From: an uncultured Sutterella sp.
Lineage (GTDB): Bacteria > Pseudomonadota > Gammaproteobacteria > Burkholderiales > Burkholderiaceae_F
Assembly (NCBI GenBank): GCA_900770335.1
Contig: CAAGKD010000164.1
Location: forward strand, 1-64,000
DNA: 64,000 nucleotides
Reading direction: 5' to 3'
Shown here: positions 27,453 to 37,449 of the stretch, in pieces
Layout: every line of letters begins with the position of its first letter
Numbering within the stretch: position 1 is the stretch's first letter
The notes under the pieces: model-generated
Told to the model about the DNA's origin: nothing
What the model saw: the letters and a program-made list of their open reading frames with translations, nothing else
Databases searched by the model: none
Made by a program: the position numbers and the translations under genes

Positions 27453-28058
27453 TCATGAGCGGAAGCGCTCCAGCGCCGCCCCGAGCGCGCCGCTCTCCAG
27501 AACCGTTCGCAGATCGGGCGCCGCGCGGTCCTTGGGCGAGAGCACGGGCTTCATGCCCGCCTCAAGCCCCCAGTCGACGCCGAGCGTCGGATCGTCCCAG
27601 CGGATCGATCCCTCGGCCGAAGGCTCATAGAAGGCGTCCGCCTTGTAGGCGACGCGCACGTCGTCCTCAAGCGTCACGAAGCCGTGCCCGAAGCCGCGCG
27701 GGATGAAGAGCATCGCATCCTCGGCGGCCGAGAGCCGCACGGAATGCACGCGCAGGAACTCGGAGCTCTCCGGACGCAGGTCCGCCGCGACGTCAAGGAT
27801 CGAGCCCGCGACGCACCGGACGAGCTTGGCTTGGGCGGCCTCGCCCCGCTGAAAGTGAATCCCGCGGATCGTGCCGCGCCTCGCGCTCAGGCTCTCGTTG
27901 TCCTGCACGAATCGGGCGCGGATGCCGAGCGCTGCGAAGACGCGCTCGCTCCAGGTCTCCATGAAGGCGCCTCGGCCGTCTCGAAAGACGGGCGGCCGGA
28001 TGAGAAGAAGTCCGCCCGAGCCCAGGGGCGTCGCGGTCCAGCCGCAGGCTGTCGGCAT
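27453..28058 (-). CDS. rfbC: dTDP-4-dehydrorhamnose 3,5-epimerase family protein
   Basis: 201-residue cupin protein of the RmlC family, which converts dTDP-4-keto-6-deoxyglucose to the rhamnose precursor. GTIRGIHFQRG contains the catalytic His; IPRGFGHGFVTLEDDVRVAYK and AFYEPSAEGSIRWDDPTLGVDW follow, all characteristic. CCGGAG lies 6 nt before the ATG at 28058, so the longer frame over the tRNA terminator is rejected. rfbA, rfbB and rfbD are not in the window. The gene stands alone and may serve a scattered polysaccharide pathway or use another sugar. Confidence 0.9.
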   Translation of the reverse strand: MPTACGWTATPLGSGGLLLIRPPVFRDGRGAFMETWSERVFAALGIRARFVQDNESLSARRGTIRGIHFQRGEAAQAKLVRCVAGSILDVAADLRPESSEFLRVHSVRLSAAEDAMLFIPRGFGHGFVTLEDDVRVAYKADAFYEPSAEGSIRWDDPTLGVDWGLEAGMKPVLSPKDRAAPDLRTVLESGALGAALERFRS

Positions 28059-28082
28059 TGATGACTCCGGAAAATGCGAGAA

Positions 28083-28107
28083 GCCCGGACCGACAGACGA
28101 TCCGGGC
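28083..28107 (-). terminator. Terminator after tRNA-Leu
   Basis: 7-bp stem GCCCGGA/TCCGGGC. The minus-strand tail TTCTCGCATTTT is only moderately U-rich. Confidence 0.6.
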
Positions 28108-28122
28108 CTCATTTCAAATCCT

Positions 28123-28207
28123 TGGTCCCCAGAGAGAGACTCGAACTCTCATGACTTTTGGTCGGCGGATTTTGAATCCGCTGCGTCTACCATTCCGCCA
28201 TCCGGGG
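28123..28207 (-). tRNA. tRNA-Leu, anticodon CAA
   Basis: 85-nt type II tRNA with encoded CCA. Acceptor CCCCGGA/TCTGGGG, D arm GGCGGAATGGTAGACGC, anticodon stem GCGGA/TCCGC with loop TTCAAAA (anticodon CAA, reads UUG), a variable arm, and T arm GAGAG-TTCGAGT-CTCTC. It begins with C1 rather than the usual G1. It lies 26 bp after folK and could be processed from the pcnB-folK transcript. Confidence 0.95.
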
Positions 28208-28233
28208 AGCGGGCAGAGTATGCCACAAGTTCA

Positions 28234-28755
28234 TCAAGCGAGTCTTGTGATCGTCTGGCCGGGATCCCGCGCCGCGGCGTCGCGGATGAGCTCCGCGACG
28301 GGAACGCCCTCGGGCGAGCGCCAGCCAGGCTCGATCTCCGAGAGCGGAACGAGAACGAAGAGCCGGTCGTTCATTCTCGGATGGGGGAGCATGAGCTCGC
28401 GCGTCGCGCTCGTCACGCCCTCCACGGCGAGGATGTCGAGGTCAAGCGTCCTCGGCGCATTTCTCACGCCTGCGGGCCGCACGCGGCCGTGGCCGAGCTC
28501 GATCGCCTGGAGCGCATGAAGGAGCTCCTCGGGCTCGAGCGTCGTTGTGACAGCGGCCGCGGCGTTGACGTACTCCGGTCCCGAGGAGTCCACGGGCGAG
28601 GTGCGGTAAAGGCTCGAGAGCCGGACCGCCAAGACGCCGGGAATCGCCCGGATCTCCCGGGCCGCCTCCGCGAGGGCCTTCGCGGGGTCTCCGAGGTTCG
28701 CGCCGAGGCTGAGCCAGGCGCGGCGGGAGGGCGGAATCGCCTCAACGCCGCTCAT
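28234..28755 (-). CDS. folK: 2-amino-4-hydroxy-6-hydroxymethyldihydropteridine pyrophosphokinase
   Basis: Pyrophosphorylates the pterin alcohol in folate synthesis. 173 residues; WLSLGANLGDP at the N-terminus, YRTSPVDSSGPEYVNA, the RNAPRTLDLDILA active-site strand (ATP/Mg ligands) and LPHPRMNDRLFVLVPL. Overlaps pcnB by 4 bp (ATGA). In many betaproteobacteria panB or panC follows; here a tRNA does. Confidence 0.96.
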   Translation of the reverse strand: MSGVEAIPPSRRAWLSLGANLGDPAKALAEAAREIRAIPGVLAVRLSSLYRTSPVDSSGPEYVNAAAAVTTTLEPEELLHALQAIELGHGRVRPAGVRNAPRTLDLDILAVEGVTSATRELMLPHPRMNDRLFVLVPLSEIEPGWRSPEGVPVAELIRDAAARDPGQTITRLA

Positions 28756-30215
28756 TCTCCGTCGCTCCCCGCGGCGCCGACGTCTCCGCCCGCCTTCGGC
28801 TTGCGGCGGCGCCGACGGCGGCGCTTGCGCTCGCCGTCCTCACCCGCATCGGCGGGCGCAACGGCCTCCCCCTGCGGGCGGACCGCTGCGCGCCCGCGCC
28901 GGGCGTCGTCGCCCGTGCGGCGCGAGAGCGCCTGCTGCTCGCGGACCATGTCGACGCGCTCGTCGTCGTCCGCGGCGACGAAGGCGTCCCACCAGGCGGG
29001 AAGATCCTCCGAAACCTCGCCGACCTGGCTGCGCAGGAGGAGGAAGTCGTAGCCCGCGCGGTAGCGCGGATGGCGCGCCACCGCGAAGGGCGTCTTGCCG
29101 GTCCTGCGCTCAAGGCGCGCCTGCATGAGCCAGAGGTCGTGCATGTCAGCCTGGAAGCGCCTCTGGATGCCGATCGTGTGGCACTCGGTCTCGAGCACCT
29201 CGACGGCCGCGTCGTGGAGCGCGGCGAGCCGGGACATGCCGCGGGTCTCCTCGTTGTGCATCCAGCGGCGGCGCACCTGCGGCCAGAGAAGCGTGCCGAA
29301 GAGGAAGAAGGGCGAGATGCGCTTGCCGATCGAGAGGCGCTCGTCGGTGCGCGCGAGCGCGTGCATGAGGAAGCGCTCATCCTCGGGCGAGGCGAGCGTG
29401 CTGTTGAGGACGGGAAGCAGCGCCGCCGAGAGGCCGTCGCGGCGAAGCCGCTCGACGCACGCGACCGCGTGGCCGCAGGTGAGGAGCTTGAGAACCTCGT
29501 CAACGAGGCGCGCGGTCGGGACGTTCCTGAGGAGCGCCGCCATCCGCGAGATCGGGCGCTCAGTCGCGGGTTCCATCGAGAAGCCGAGCTTGGCGGCGAT
29601 GCGCACGGCGCGCAGCATGCGCACCGGATCCTCGCGATAGCGCGCCTCGGGGTCGCCGATCATGCGCAGGCGCCGCCTGCCGATGTCCTCGAACCCGTGG
29701 TGATAGTCGTAGACCTCCTCGGTCGAGGGGTCATAGTACATGGCGTTGATGGTGAAGTCGCGGCGGGCCGCGTCCTCCCACATCTCGCCGAAGACGTTGT
29801 CCGAGATCACGCGGCCGTCGGCGTCCTTGCGCACGCCCGCGCCCTCGAGCGCGCGAAAGGTCGAGCACTCGATGATCTCCTCGCCGAAGATGACGTGCAC
29901 GAGGCGGAACCGCCGGCCGATGATGATCGCGCGGCGCTGGGCGCGCTTGACTTCCTCGGGGGTTGCGTCCGTGGCGACGTCAAAGTCCTTCGGGGTCACG
30001 CCGAGCAGCAGGTCGCGCACGGCGCCGCCGACGATGTAGGCGCGGTAGCCGCGCTTCTGCAGGGCCTCGCAGCAGCGCTTGGCCTGCCAGGCCACGAGCT
30101 CGGGGTCGATGCCGTGCTCGTCCCGGGTGATGATGCGGGGCTCGCGCACGGGCATCTCCCGCGGCTCCTCCGCGCCCAGAAAGGACTTCACGCGGCTGAC
30201 GATTGAATCAAACAT
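28752..30215 (-). CDS. pcnB: Poly(A) polymerase I
   Basis: Adds 3' poly(A) tails to RNA, marking it for decay. 487 residues. The nucleotidyltransferase motif AYIVGGAVRDLLLG is followed by PKDFDVATDATPEEVK with the DxD metal ligands, then the RRDFTINAMYYDP and EDPVRMLRAVRIAAKLGF blocks. It ends in a very basic run (KRRRRRRRKPKAGG), typical of betaproteobacterial PcnB and distinguishing it from CCA-adding enzyme. Second in hda-HAD-pcnB-folK, 17 bp after the HAD gene. Confidence 0.96.
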   Translation of the reverse strand: MFDSIVSRVKSFLGAEEPREMPVREPRIITRDEHGIDPELVAWQAKRCCEALQKRGYRAYIVGGAVRDLLLGVTPKDFDVATDATPEEVKRAQRRAIIIGRRFRLVHVIFGEEIIECSTFRALEGAGVRKDADGRVISDNVFGEMWEDAARRDFTINAMYYDPSTEEVYDYHHGFEDIGRRRLRMIGDPEARYREDPVRMLRAVRIAAKLGFSMEPATERPISRMAALLRNVPTARLVDEVLKLLTCGHAVACVERLRRDGLSAALLPVLNSTLASPEDERFLMHALARTDERLSIGKRISPFFLFGTLLWPQVRRRWMHNEETRGMSRLAALHDAAVEVLETECHTIGIQRRFQADMHDLWLMQARLERRTGKTPFAVARHPRYRAGYDFLLLRSQVGEVSEDLPAWWDAFVAADDDERVDMVREQQALSRRTGDDARRGRAAVRPQGEAVAPADAGEDGERKRRRRRRRKPKAGGDVGAAGSDGE

Positions 30216-30232
30216 GGGAGATTGTTTCCTTC

Positions 30233-30925
30233 TTATCGTTTTTCAAAGAGCCGGACCTCCTCCCAGCCGCGCTCCAGCGCGATGCGCGCGAGCTGCGGAT
30301 CGGGATTCGCGGCCACGGCCCTTCCGGCGGGCCCGAGGCTCGCCGCGAATTCTAAGAGCGGCAAATCATTGATGGAATCCGACCAGGCCTCGAGCGCCGT
30401 GAGGGGGCCCTCAAGCGCCTCGAGGCGCGCGATCCACTCCTTCACGAGGAGGAGCTTCCCCTTGCCATAGGAGTCGGGGCCGACGAGCCCGCCCGTGAAG
30501 CTTCCGTCCGGGCGCTCCTCGGGCGTTGCCGCCGCGAGGTGCGCGATGCCGAGAAGCTCCGCGATCGGCGCCGTCACGAAGCGGTGCGTGCCCGTCGCGA
30601 GGAGAAGCTCCCAGCCGTCGCGCCGGTGCGCTTCGATGAGCGCGCGCGACTCGAGGCGAATCGCCGGGCGGATGATCCGGTCGACGAACTCCGCCCGCCA
30701 GGCGTCGAGGTCCTCGCGCCGCCGCCCGGCAAGGAGCGAAAACTGGAAGCGGATGAAGCCGCCGACGTCGAGCGCCCCCTCGCGGTAGTCCTGCGCGTAC
30801 GACTCGATCCTCGCGCGAACCGCCTCGCCGTCAAGCCCCGCCTTCTCGACGATCCAGTGCGACCAGAGGTCGCCCGAGTCGATCGGCAGGAGCGTGTGAT
30901 CAAGGTCGAATACGGCGAGCTTCAT
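30233..30925 (-). CDS. HAD-IB family hydrolase (SerB-like phosphatase)
   Basis: 230 residues with HAD motif I DLDHTLLPIDSGD, motif II LLATGTH, a conserved Lys (GKGKLLLV) and motif IV WSDSINDLPLLE. Subfamily IB enzymes act on small phosphate esters; phosphoserine-like substrates are possible, but specificity cannot be read. The hda-HAD-pcnB order is standard in betaproteobacteria. It starts 78 bp after hda. Confidence 0.88.
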   Translation of the reverse strand: MKLAVFDLDHTLLPIDSGDLWSHWIVEKAGLDGEAVRARIESYAQDYREGALDVGGFIRFQFSLLAGRRREDLDAWRAEFVDRIIRPAIRLESRALIEAHRRDGWELLLATGTHRFVTAPIAELLGIAHLAAATPEERPDGSFTGGLVGPDSYGKGKLLLVKEWIARLEALEGPLTALEAWSDSINDLPLLEFAASLGPAGRAVAANPDPQLARIALERGWEEVRLFEKR

Positions 30926-31003
30926 GCGGGAGGAGCGGTGAGTGACGAAAAAACGATGGCGAAGGCGCCTGCGGGCCGAAGGGACTTCCTCGGCCCCGGG
31001 AAT

Positions 31004-31744
31004 TCAGCGGCCGGACGGCCGAGCCGGCCGCCCGAGCTGCGCCGCAAGCGCGGGCGGCTCCTCGGGGAGCATCCCGGAGGCGCGCGCCGCCTCGCGGATG
31101 ACTGCGAGCGTCACGCGGCGCTTCGCATGAAGCGCGATCTGATTGGCGACGTCCATCACCTGCGTGAGCGAGCGCATGTCCCGCGGCAGGTGCCGCGACA
31201 TCCATCCCTCCATGTCGGGCGTGAGAAGGATCCCCCGCAGCGCCGCCTGCCGGGAGAGCTCGCGAAAGCGCTCCTCCTCCTCAAGCGGCTTGACGAGGTA
31301 GCACGTGCCGCCCATGATGCGGCTCTTCACGCCCTCGGGGAGCGGAAGCTCCCTCGGCGGCAGGCGCCCGGCGAGGACGAGCCTCGCATCGGGATCCGCC
31401 CAGACGGCGTTCTGCAGCTGCAGAAGCTGCCGCGCGTAGCCCTCGTCGAGCCCCTCGATGTCGTCGACCGCATAGCGCTTGACGTCGGGCGAATAGATGG
31501 GAACCGGATGGTCGCGCTCGGAGACGCCCGGAAGGAAGGCCTCGAGGAGGTGCGTGAGCCCCGCGCCGGCCGGTCCGTGGAGGTAGAGGAACTTCGGCCC
31601 CCAGCCCGCGGCCATGCTGCAGAGCACCGCAAGCGCCTCCGTGTTCTCGCCCGGTATGAAATTGGCGAAGGTCGGCTTGTCCCTCTCCTGAAGCTCAGGG
31701 AAGTCAAGCAGATATTGATCCGGAGGCAGGTTCTGGGATTCCAC
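31004..31744 (-). CDS. hda: DnaA regulatory inactivator Hda
   Basis: AAA+ relative of DnaA domain III that, with the DNA-loaded clamp, promotes hydrolysis of DnaA-ATP after initiation. 246 residues; starts with a clamp-binding-like segment (DQYLLDFPEL), then FANFIPGENTEAL, a degenerate Walker A GPAGAGLTHLL (Leu where Lys is usual; E. coli Hda also lacks the Lys), a Walker B-like region and SRIMGG sensor segment, ending with a helical domain IV-like part. Divergent from purM. Confidence 0.9.
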   Translation of the reverse strand: MESQNLPPDQYLLDFPELQERDKPTFANFIPGENTEALAVLCSMAAGWGPKFLYLHGPAGAGLTHLLEAFLPGVSERDHPVPIYSPDVKRYAVDDIEGLDEGYARQLLQLQNAVWADPDARLVLAGRLPPRELPLPEGVKSRIMGGTCYLVKPLEEEERFRELSRQAALRGILLTPDMEGWMSRHLPRDMRSLTQVMDVANQIALHAKRRVTLAVIREAARASGMLPEEPPALAAQLGRPARPSGR

Positions 31745-32186
31745 GGAGCGCGACGGGTTCTTGGAGTGGTCGGACGGCCTCCCTGCGGCGGGCGCCCGGA
31801 GTCCGGGGGCCCTCGCGAAGGGAGTCGAACGGGGAGTTTATCGCTTTTGAGCGCCCGGGCGTGTCCGCGCAGAGCATGAAGACGCTGAATTCTTCATGGG
31901 AATCCGCGCGGAAGGCGCCGCCCGAGAGGAAACCGCCGGGCCCGCGGGAGGAGACTTTTCCTCAGACCGCCCGGCCGGGCGCGCGGGCGGCCACCGCCCG
32001 CGCGGAATTCACGGGGTTTTCGCCTGCTTCGCGCGGGACCCCTGTTTATACTTGCAAGCCAAAATTTTTCCCGATGCTTCCGCCGGCTCGTCCGCCCCTT
32101 CGCCCGGCAACCGTCCTGAAGACCGCCCTGGCGAGGGAACGAACCCTCCGGCTGATGCGCATTCCCCCAAAAGCGCGAGTGTTTTC
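31745..32186. promoter_or_regulatory. hda/purM intergenic region with a candidate purM -10
   Basis: 442 bp without a convincing gene. TATACT (32047-32052), preceded by TGTT like an extended -10, could drive purM with a leader of about 130 nt. No good -35 is seen. The short frames here lack native codon bias. I see no purine riboswitch fold. Confidence 0.35.
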
Positions 32187-33215
<1,029 letters not shown>

Positions 33216-33275
33216 CAGAGCTCTGATCGAGCCTGAGCGCTGACGCCGCCTCCGCGGCGTCCTGAACGCCTTTCT

Positions 33276-33309
33276 GAAAAGGGCTTCCTTCGGGAGGCCC
33301 TTTTCTTTC
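33276..33309. terminator. Bidirectional terminator between purM and miaA
   Basis: 13-bp stem (33276-33288 with 33293-33305) and a TTCG loop, with A/T tracts on both sides. Confidence 0.85.
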
Positions 33310-33337
33310 GGACGCTTGTCAGCGCCCCTCGGGCTCA

Positions 33338-34306
33338 TCAGGGCGGCAGGATCCGGCCTAGAAGCGCCTCGAGCGCGTCGAGCGCCGCGGCCATGCCGCC
33401 CGGCCCGAGAGGGTCGATCCGGACGACGTCCTCCATGGAGCGCAGCCACGTGAGCTGGCGCTTGGCGAGCTGCCGCGTGGCGGCGACGCCCGCGAGGCGG
33501 AAGTCCGCCTCGCTCCTCCTTCCTTCGAGAAATTCGATCGCCTGGCGGTAGCCCACGGCGCGCATGGCCGGACTCTCGGGGTCGAAGTCCGGGCGGCGCA
33601 TCAGGCTCCGGACCTCGTCAACGAAGCCATGGGCGAGCATGTCGTCAAAGCGCGCCTCGATCCGGGCGTGAAGAGCCTTCCGGTCCTCGGGCACGAGCGC
33701 AGCGGTCACCATCGGAAAGGCGGGCCTCGGCTCGCCCCGGTGAAAGCTCGAGAGGGGGCGCCCGGTCACGCGCCAGACCTCGAGCGCGCGGCCGATCCGC
33801 TGCCGGTCGTTGGGCGCGAGGCGCGCGGCGGTCGCGGGATCAACCCTCGCGAGCTCCGCATGGAGGGCCGGCCATCCGGCCGCCTCGGCCTCGCGCGCAA
33901 GCGCCTCACGCACCTCCGGAGGAGTCGACGGCATGTCGTCGATCCCCTCGCGCAGAGCCTTGGCGTAGAGCATCGTTCCGCCGGCGATGACCGGGATTCT
34001 TCTCCGGCCGCGGATCTCCCGGACGAGCCGCGTCGCGTCCGCAACGAAGTCCGCCGCGCTGTAAGGCTCGCCGATCCCGCGGATGTCGATGAGGTGGTGC
34101 GGCGCTGCGGCGAGCTCCTCGGCCGTCGGCTTGGCGCTTCCGATGTCCATGCCTCGGTAGACGAGCGCCGAGTCGATCGAGATGATCTCGACCGCATGGC
34201 GGCGCGCAAGCTCAAGCGCGAGCGCGCTCTTGCCCGAGGCCGTGGGGCCGAGCAGCAGCAGCGCAAGCGGCGCCTGCGCGGCGGGGCTCTTCATGTCCTG
34301 CGTCAT
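33338..34306 (-). CDS. miaA: tRNA dimethylallyltransferase
   Basis: Transfers the dimethylallyl group to A37 of tRNAs reading UNN codons. 322 residues; P-loop [37 protein letters not shown] and [13 protein letters not shown]; later [11 protein letters not shown] and [12 protein letters not shown]. The ATG at 34306 overlaps the mutL stop by one base (TGATG), so mutL-miaA are translationally coupled, as in many proteobacteria. Confidence 0.96.
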   Translation of the reverse strand: MTQDMKSPAAQAPLALLLLGPTASGKSALALELARRHAVEIISIDSALVYRGMDIGSAKPTAEELAAAPHHLIDIRGIGEPYSAADFVADATRLVREIRGRRRIPVIAGGTMLYAKALREGIDDMPSTPPEVREALAREAEAAGWPALHAELARVDPATAARLAPNDRQRIGRALEVWRVTGRPLSSFHRGEPRPAFPMVTAALVPEDRKALHARIEARFDDMLAHGFVDEVRSLMRRPDFDPESPAMRAVGYRQAIEFLEGRRSEADFRLAGVAATRQLAKRQLTWLRSMEDVVRIDPLGPGGMAAALDALEALLGRILPP

Positions 34307-36453
34307 CACCGTCCCCTCAGGAAGAGCTTGTCAAGCTCCGCCATTGACAGGGTCGTCCAGGTCGGACGCCCGTGATTGCACTGATCCGCCCGCTCCGTGC
34401 GCTCCATGTCGCGCAGGAGCCGGTCCATCTCCGGAATCGAAAGGTGCCGGTTGGCGCGGAAGGCGCTGTGGCAGGCCATGGTGGAGAGGATGCGGTTCCT
34501 CAGAACCTCGACGGCGTCGGTCCGCGCAAAGTCGTTCAGATCCCCGAGCACCTCCCGGAGCAGCGCCTCGAGCTCCGGCACGGGCGTGTCGGAGAGCATC
34601 GCCGGAACGCCCCGCAGCGCGACGGCGCTCTCGCCCGCGGCCGAGACCTCGAGCCCGGCCTCGGCGAGCCGGCCGCCGAGCTCCTCGAAGGCCGCGAACT
34701 GCAGGGGCGTCACCCGAACGACGATCGGAATGAGGAGCTGCTGCACCGAAAGGCGCTCCTCGTCCATGGCGCGCTTCAGGCGCTCGTAGAGCACGCGCTC
34801 GGCGGCCGCGTGCATGTCGACGATGACGAGGCCCGAGGCGTTCTCGGCGAGGATGTAGACGCCGCCGATCTGCGCGACCGCGCGGCCGAGGAGCCCCGTG
34901 CCGTTCGTGCTCGCGCCGTCCGTGCCGTCCTCGCGCACAAAGAGGCTCGCGTCCGGGTGCGGGGCCGCAGAAGGCACGCTCGAGGCCGGGCCGCAATCGG
35001 CCTGCGGCGGCTCCGCCGGATCAGCTCCGGGGATTCCGGCCGCGGCCTCCTTCGGATCTTCGGGAGCGGGCGCGGGCGGCGTCACGGATGCGGATGCGGG
35101 CGCCGCATCCGGAGCGAAAGGCGTCAGCGTCGACGGAGCGGCGCCGAAGAGCCGCATCGCCCCGGAGACGGCGTCGGGCGACGGACGCTCCGGCGCGGCC
35201 GGGCGGAATCCACCCCGGGACGCAGTCCTCTCCTCGCGCGGCGGGAAGGCAAACGCCGTCTGCGCTCCGGGAAAGGGCGCGCGCGCGGGCGTGAAGATCG
35301 GAGCGAGGGCGTTCTCGGCCGAAGGCGCCTGCGTCCGGGCCGTCGCGCCCGCGAGCCCGAGCACCGCCGCTTCGCGGCGTGCCGGCACGACCCCGGCGGA
35401 GGCCCCCTGCGCGGCCATCCCGTCCGGGAAGGCCGGCGCGCCCTCCTCGGCCGAAAGCGGCGGCGCGATCGCCGCGCGCACCGCGCGCGAGAGGAACTGG
35501 TGCAGGCGCCCCGTCTCGCGGAAGCGCACCTCGGTCTTCGTCGGGTGGACGTTGACGTCGACCTCCTCGGGCGGAACCGTGACGAAGAGGCAGTACATCG
35601 GCTGGGCCTGTCCGTGCAGGACGTCCTCGTAACCCGCGCGGACGGCGTGCGCCGCAATGCGGTCGCGGATGAAGCGGCCGTTCACGAAGAGGCACTGCGC
35701 CTCGGCGCGGGTGCGCGACACCGTCGGCAGCCCCAGGAGCCCCCGCACGCGCCAACCGCCCGACTCGGCGTCGATCTCGCGGCAGGCGCCGCGGAAGTCC
35801 TTCGGCATGAGGGCCGCGATGCGCTCCGCGGGGCGCTCCGCGGCCGGGAGGCGCAGCGTCTGGCGGCCGTTGGCGAAGAGCGTGAAAGCGACGCCCGGGT
35901 TGGCGAGCGCGATGCGCTCGAGCTGCGTGACGACGTGGGCGTTCTCGGTCGACTCGCTCTTCATGAACTTGCGCCGGGCGGGCGTCTTGTAAAAGAGGTC
36001 GCGCACCTCGACGCGCGTGCCGGGCTCCATCCCGGCCGCGGGCTCGACGACGCCCCCCTCGATCTGCCAGGTCTCGGCGGAGCCGGGCATTCTCGAGCGG
36101 ATCGAGAGGTCCGCGACGGAGTCGACGGACGCGAGCGCCTCGCCGCGAAAGCCGAAGCTCATCACGTGCTCGAGCTCCTCGAGGGACTTCACCTTGCTCG
36201 TCGCGTGGCGCTTCAATGCAAGGGCCAGCTCCTCCTTCGGAATGCCGCAGCCGTTGTCGGATACGACGATGCGCTTCAGGCCCCCGCCCTCGACGCGGAT
36301 CTCGATGCGGTCCGCGCCCGCGTCGACGGCGTTCTCCACGAGCTCCTTGACGACGGAGGCGGGGCGCTCGATCACCTCGCCCGCGGCGATCTGGCTGATG
36401 AGCTGGTTGGAGAGTTCTGCGATGGGTCGGCGTTGCATCATTCCTGCGGACAT
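34306..36453 (-). CDS. mutL: DNA mismatch repair protein MutL
   Basis: 715 residues. The GHKL ATPase part has [27 protein letters not shown] and the GFRGEALAS lid. A Pro/Ala-rich linker of about 150 residues follows, then a C-terminal dimerisation domain. The C-terminal part holds [12 protein letters not shown] (546-557), which fits the endonuclease motif DQHAx2Ex4E except for Met in place of Gln, plus ACHSAFRA near 660 and CNHGRP near 692. This suggests a nicking MutL as in Dam/MutH-less bacteria. Start alternatives are Met5 and Met6 (AGGA just upstream). Divergent from dedA. Confidence 0.95.
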   Translation of the reverse strand: MSAGMMQRRPIAELSNQLISQIAAGEVIERPASVVKELVENAVDAGADRIEIRVEGGGLKRIVVSDNGCGIPKEELALALKRHATSKVKSLEELEHVMSFGFRGEALASVDSVADLSIRSRMPGSAETWQIEGGVVEPAAGMEPGTRVEVRDLFYKTPARRKFMKSESTENAHVVTQLERIALANPGVAFTLFANGRQTLRLPAAERPAERIAALMPKDFRGACREIDAESGGWRVRGLLGLPTVSRTRAEAQCLFVNGRFIRDRIAAHAVRAGYEDVLHGQAQPMYCLFVTVPPEEVDVNVHPTKTEVRFRETGRLHQFLSRAVRAAIAPPLSAEEGAPAFPDGMAAQGASAGVVPARREAAVLGLAGATARTQAPSAENALAPIFTPARAPFPGAQTAFAFPPREERTASRGGFRPAAPERPSPDAVSGAMRLFGAAPSTLTPFAPDAAPASASVTPPAPAPEDPKEAAAGIPGADPAEPPQADCGPASSVPSAAPHPDASLFVREDGTDGASTNGTGLLGRAVAQIGGVYILAENASGLVIVDMHAAAERVLYERLKRAMDEERLSVQQLLIPIVVRVTPLQFAAFEELGGRLAEAGLEVSAAGESAVALRGVPAMLSDTPVPELEALLREVLGDLNDFARTDAVEVLRNRILSTMACHSAFRANRHLSIPEMDRLLRDMERTERADQCNHGRPTWTTLSMAELDKLFLRGR

Positions 36454-36624
36454 CTGTTGCGTGTGCTCACAATTGCGCGGCCGCGCTCACCGGCCCCCGC
36501 AGAGGGGGCTTCAGGGAGGCCGCGCACCATGCCGCTATCATAGAGACCTGCCGCGCCGCTCCCCGGCCCCGCCGTTCGCCGCGCATCCCGGAACAGACAG
36601 AAAAACAAGCAGCACAGACTCGTC

Positions 36625-37290
36625 ATGGACATCCTCGGACTGATCGTTGAGCTCTTCACAAACGCCGACAACTTCCTCGTGCATCTCGCGACCCACTACG
36701 GCACGCTCATCTACCTCGCGATGTTCATCATCTTCTTTCTCGAGACGGGCTGCGTCGTGATGTCGTTCCTGCCGGGCGACTCGCTCCTCTTCGTCGCGGG
36801 CACCGTCGCCGCGGCCGGCACGGCGAGCCCCTGGATGATCATGCTCGCCGTCGTGCTCGGCGCCGTGTTCGGCAACTCCGTGGGCTACGCCACGGGCAAG
36901 TGGCTCGGCGCCAAGATCTACGACGGCGGCATCCGCTGGATCGACGCGGACAAGCTCCGGCACGCGCATGAGTTCTACGTCTCGCACGGCGGCAAGACCA
37001 TCCTCCTCGCCCGGTTCGTGCCGATCGTCCGCGCCTTCGCGCCGCTCGTCGCGGGCGCCGCGCGGATGGACGGCCTGCGCTTCGAGCTCTTCAGCGGCAC
37101 GGGCGCGATCCTCTGGGCCGTCTCCATCGTGGGCGCGGGGTACCTCTTCGGCAACATTCCGTTCATCCAGCACAACCTCTCGAAGATCCTGCTCCTCGGC
37201 GTCGTCTCGGCCGTCATGGGCCCGGTTCTCGTCGGCCTCGTCTGGCAGCGCGTGCAGAAATATCAGGAGGCGCGCCGCTGCAGGATGTGA
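36625..37290 (+). CDS. DedA family membrane protein
   Basis: 221-residue inner-membrane protein of the DedA/SNARE-associated family, several of which act as lipid flippases (undecaprenyl-phosphate or phospholipid). It has FFLETGCVVMSFLPGDSLLF, GNSVGYATGKWLG and GGKTILLARFVPIVRAFAPL, the conserved F/LETG.....PGD and R-x3-P motifs. The specific lipid is unknown. Single gene, divergent from mutL. Confidence 0.93.
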   Translation: MDILGLIVELFTNADNFLVHLATHYGTLIYLAMFIIFFLETGCVVMSFLPGDSLLFVAGTVAAAGTASPWMIMLAVVLGAVFGNSVGYATGKWLGAKIYDGGIRWIDADKLRHAHEFYVSHGGKTILLARFVPIVRAFAPLVAGAARMDGLRFELFSGTGAILWAVSIVGAGYLFGNIPFIQHNLSKILLLGVVSAVMGPVLVGLVWQRVQKYQEARRCRM

Positions 37291-37331
37291 GCGGACGGCC
37301 GGCTCGAAGCGAGCTGAACGGAGTGAATTTC

Positions 37332-37360
37332 GCGAGGGGCGCCCAAAAGGCGCCCCTCGC
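37332..37360. terminator. GC-rich hairpin after dedA
   Basis: Perfect 12-bp stem GCGAGGGGCGCC/GGCGCCCCTCGC with CAAAA loop. There is no U-tract on either side, so it is a weak terminator candidate. It directly abuts the Pho-box-like repeat. Confidence 0.4.
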
Positions 37361-37394
37361 TGTCATGGAAACGTCATCCCGGCAAGGGTACAAT
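37360..37394 (+). promoter_or_regulatory. Pho-box-like site and -10 element before ppk
   Basis: CTGTCAT (37360-37366), four bases GGAA, then ACGTCAT (37371-37377) form the 7-4-7 direct-repeat layout of a PhoB site. The second half matches five of seven bases. Eleven bases later comes TACAAT (37389-37394), the right distance for a PhoB-activated promoter that lacks a -35. A start near 37401 leaves about 50 nt of leader. Confidence 0.45.
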
Positions 37395-37449
37395 CAAAGA
37401 ATAGGCGGAATATCAATTGGTTCCGACCAACTTTGATCGAAATAGACCT

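Noticed and set aside
32053..32186. Possible purine riboswitch in the purM leader
   Set aside because: No three-way junction with conserved core bases could be traced.
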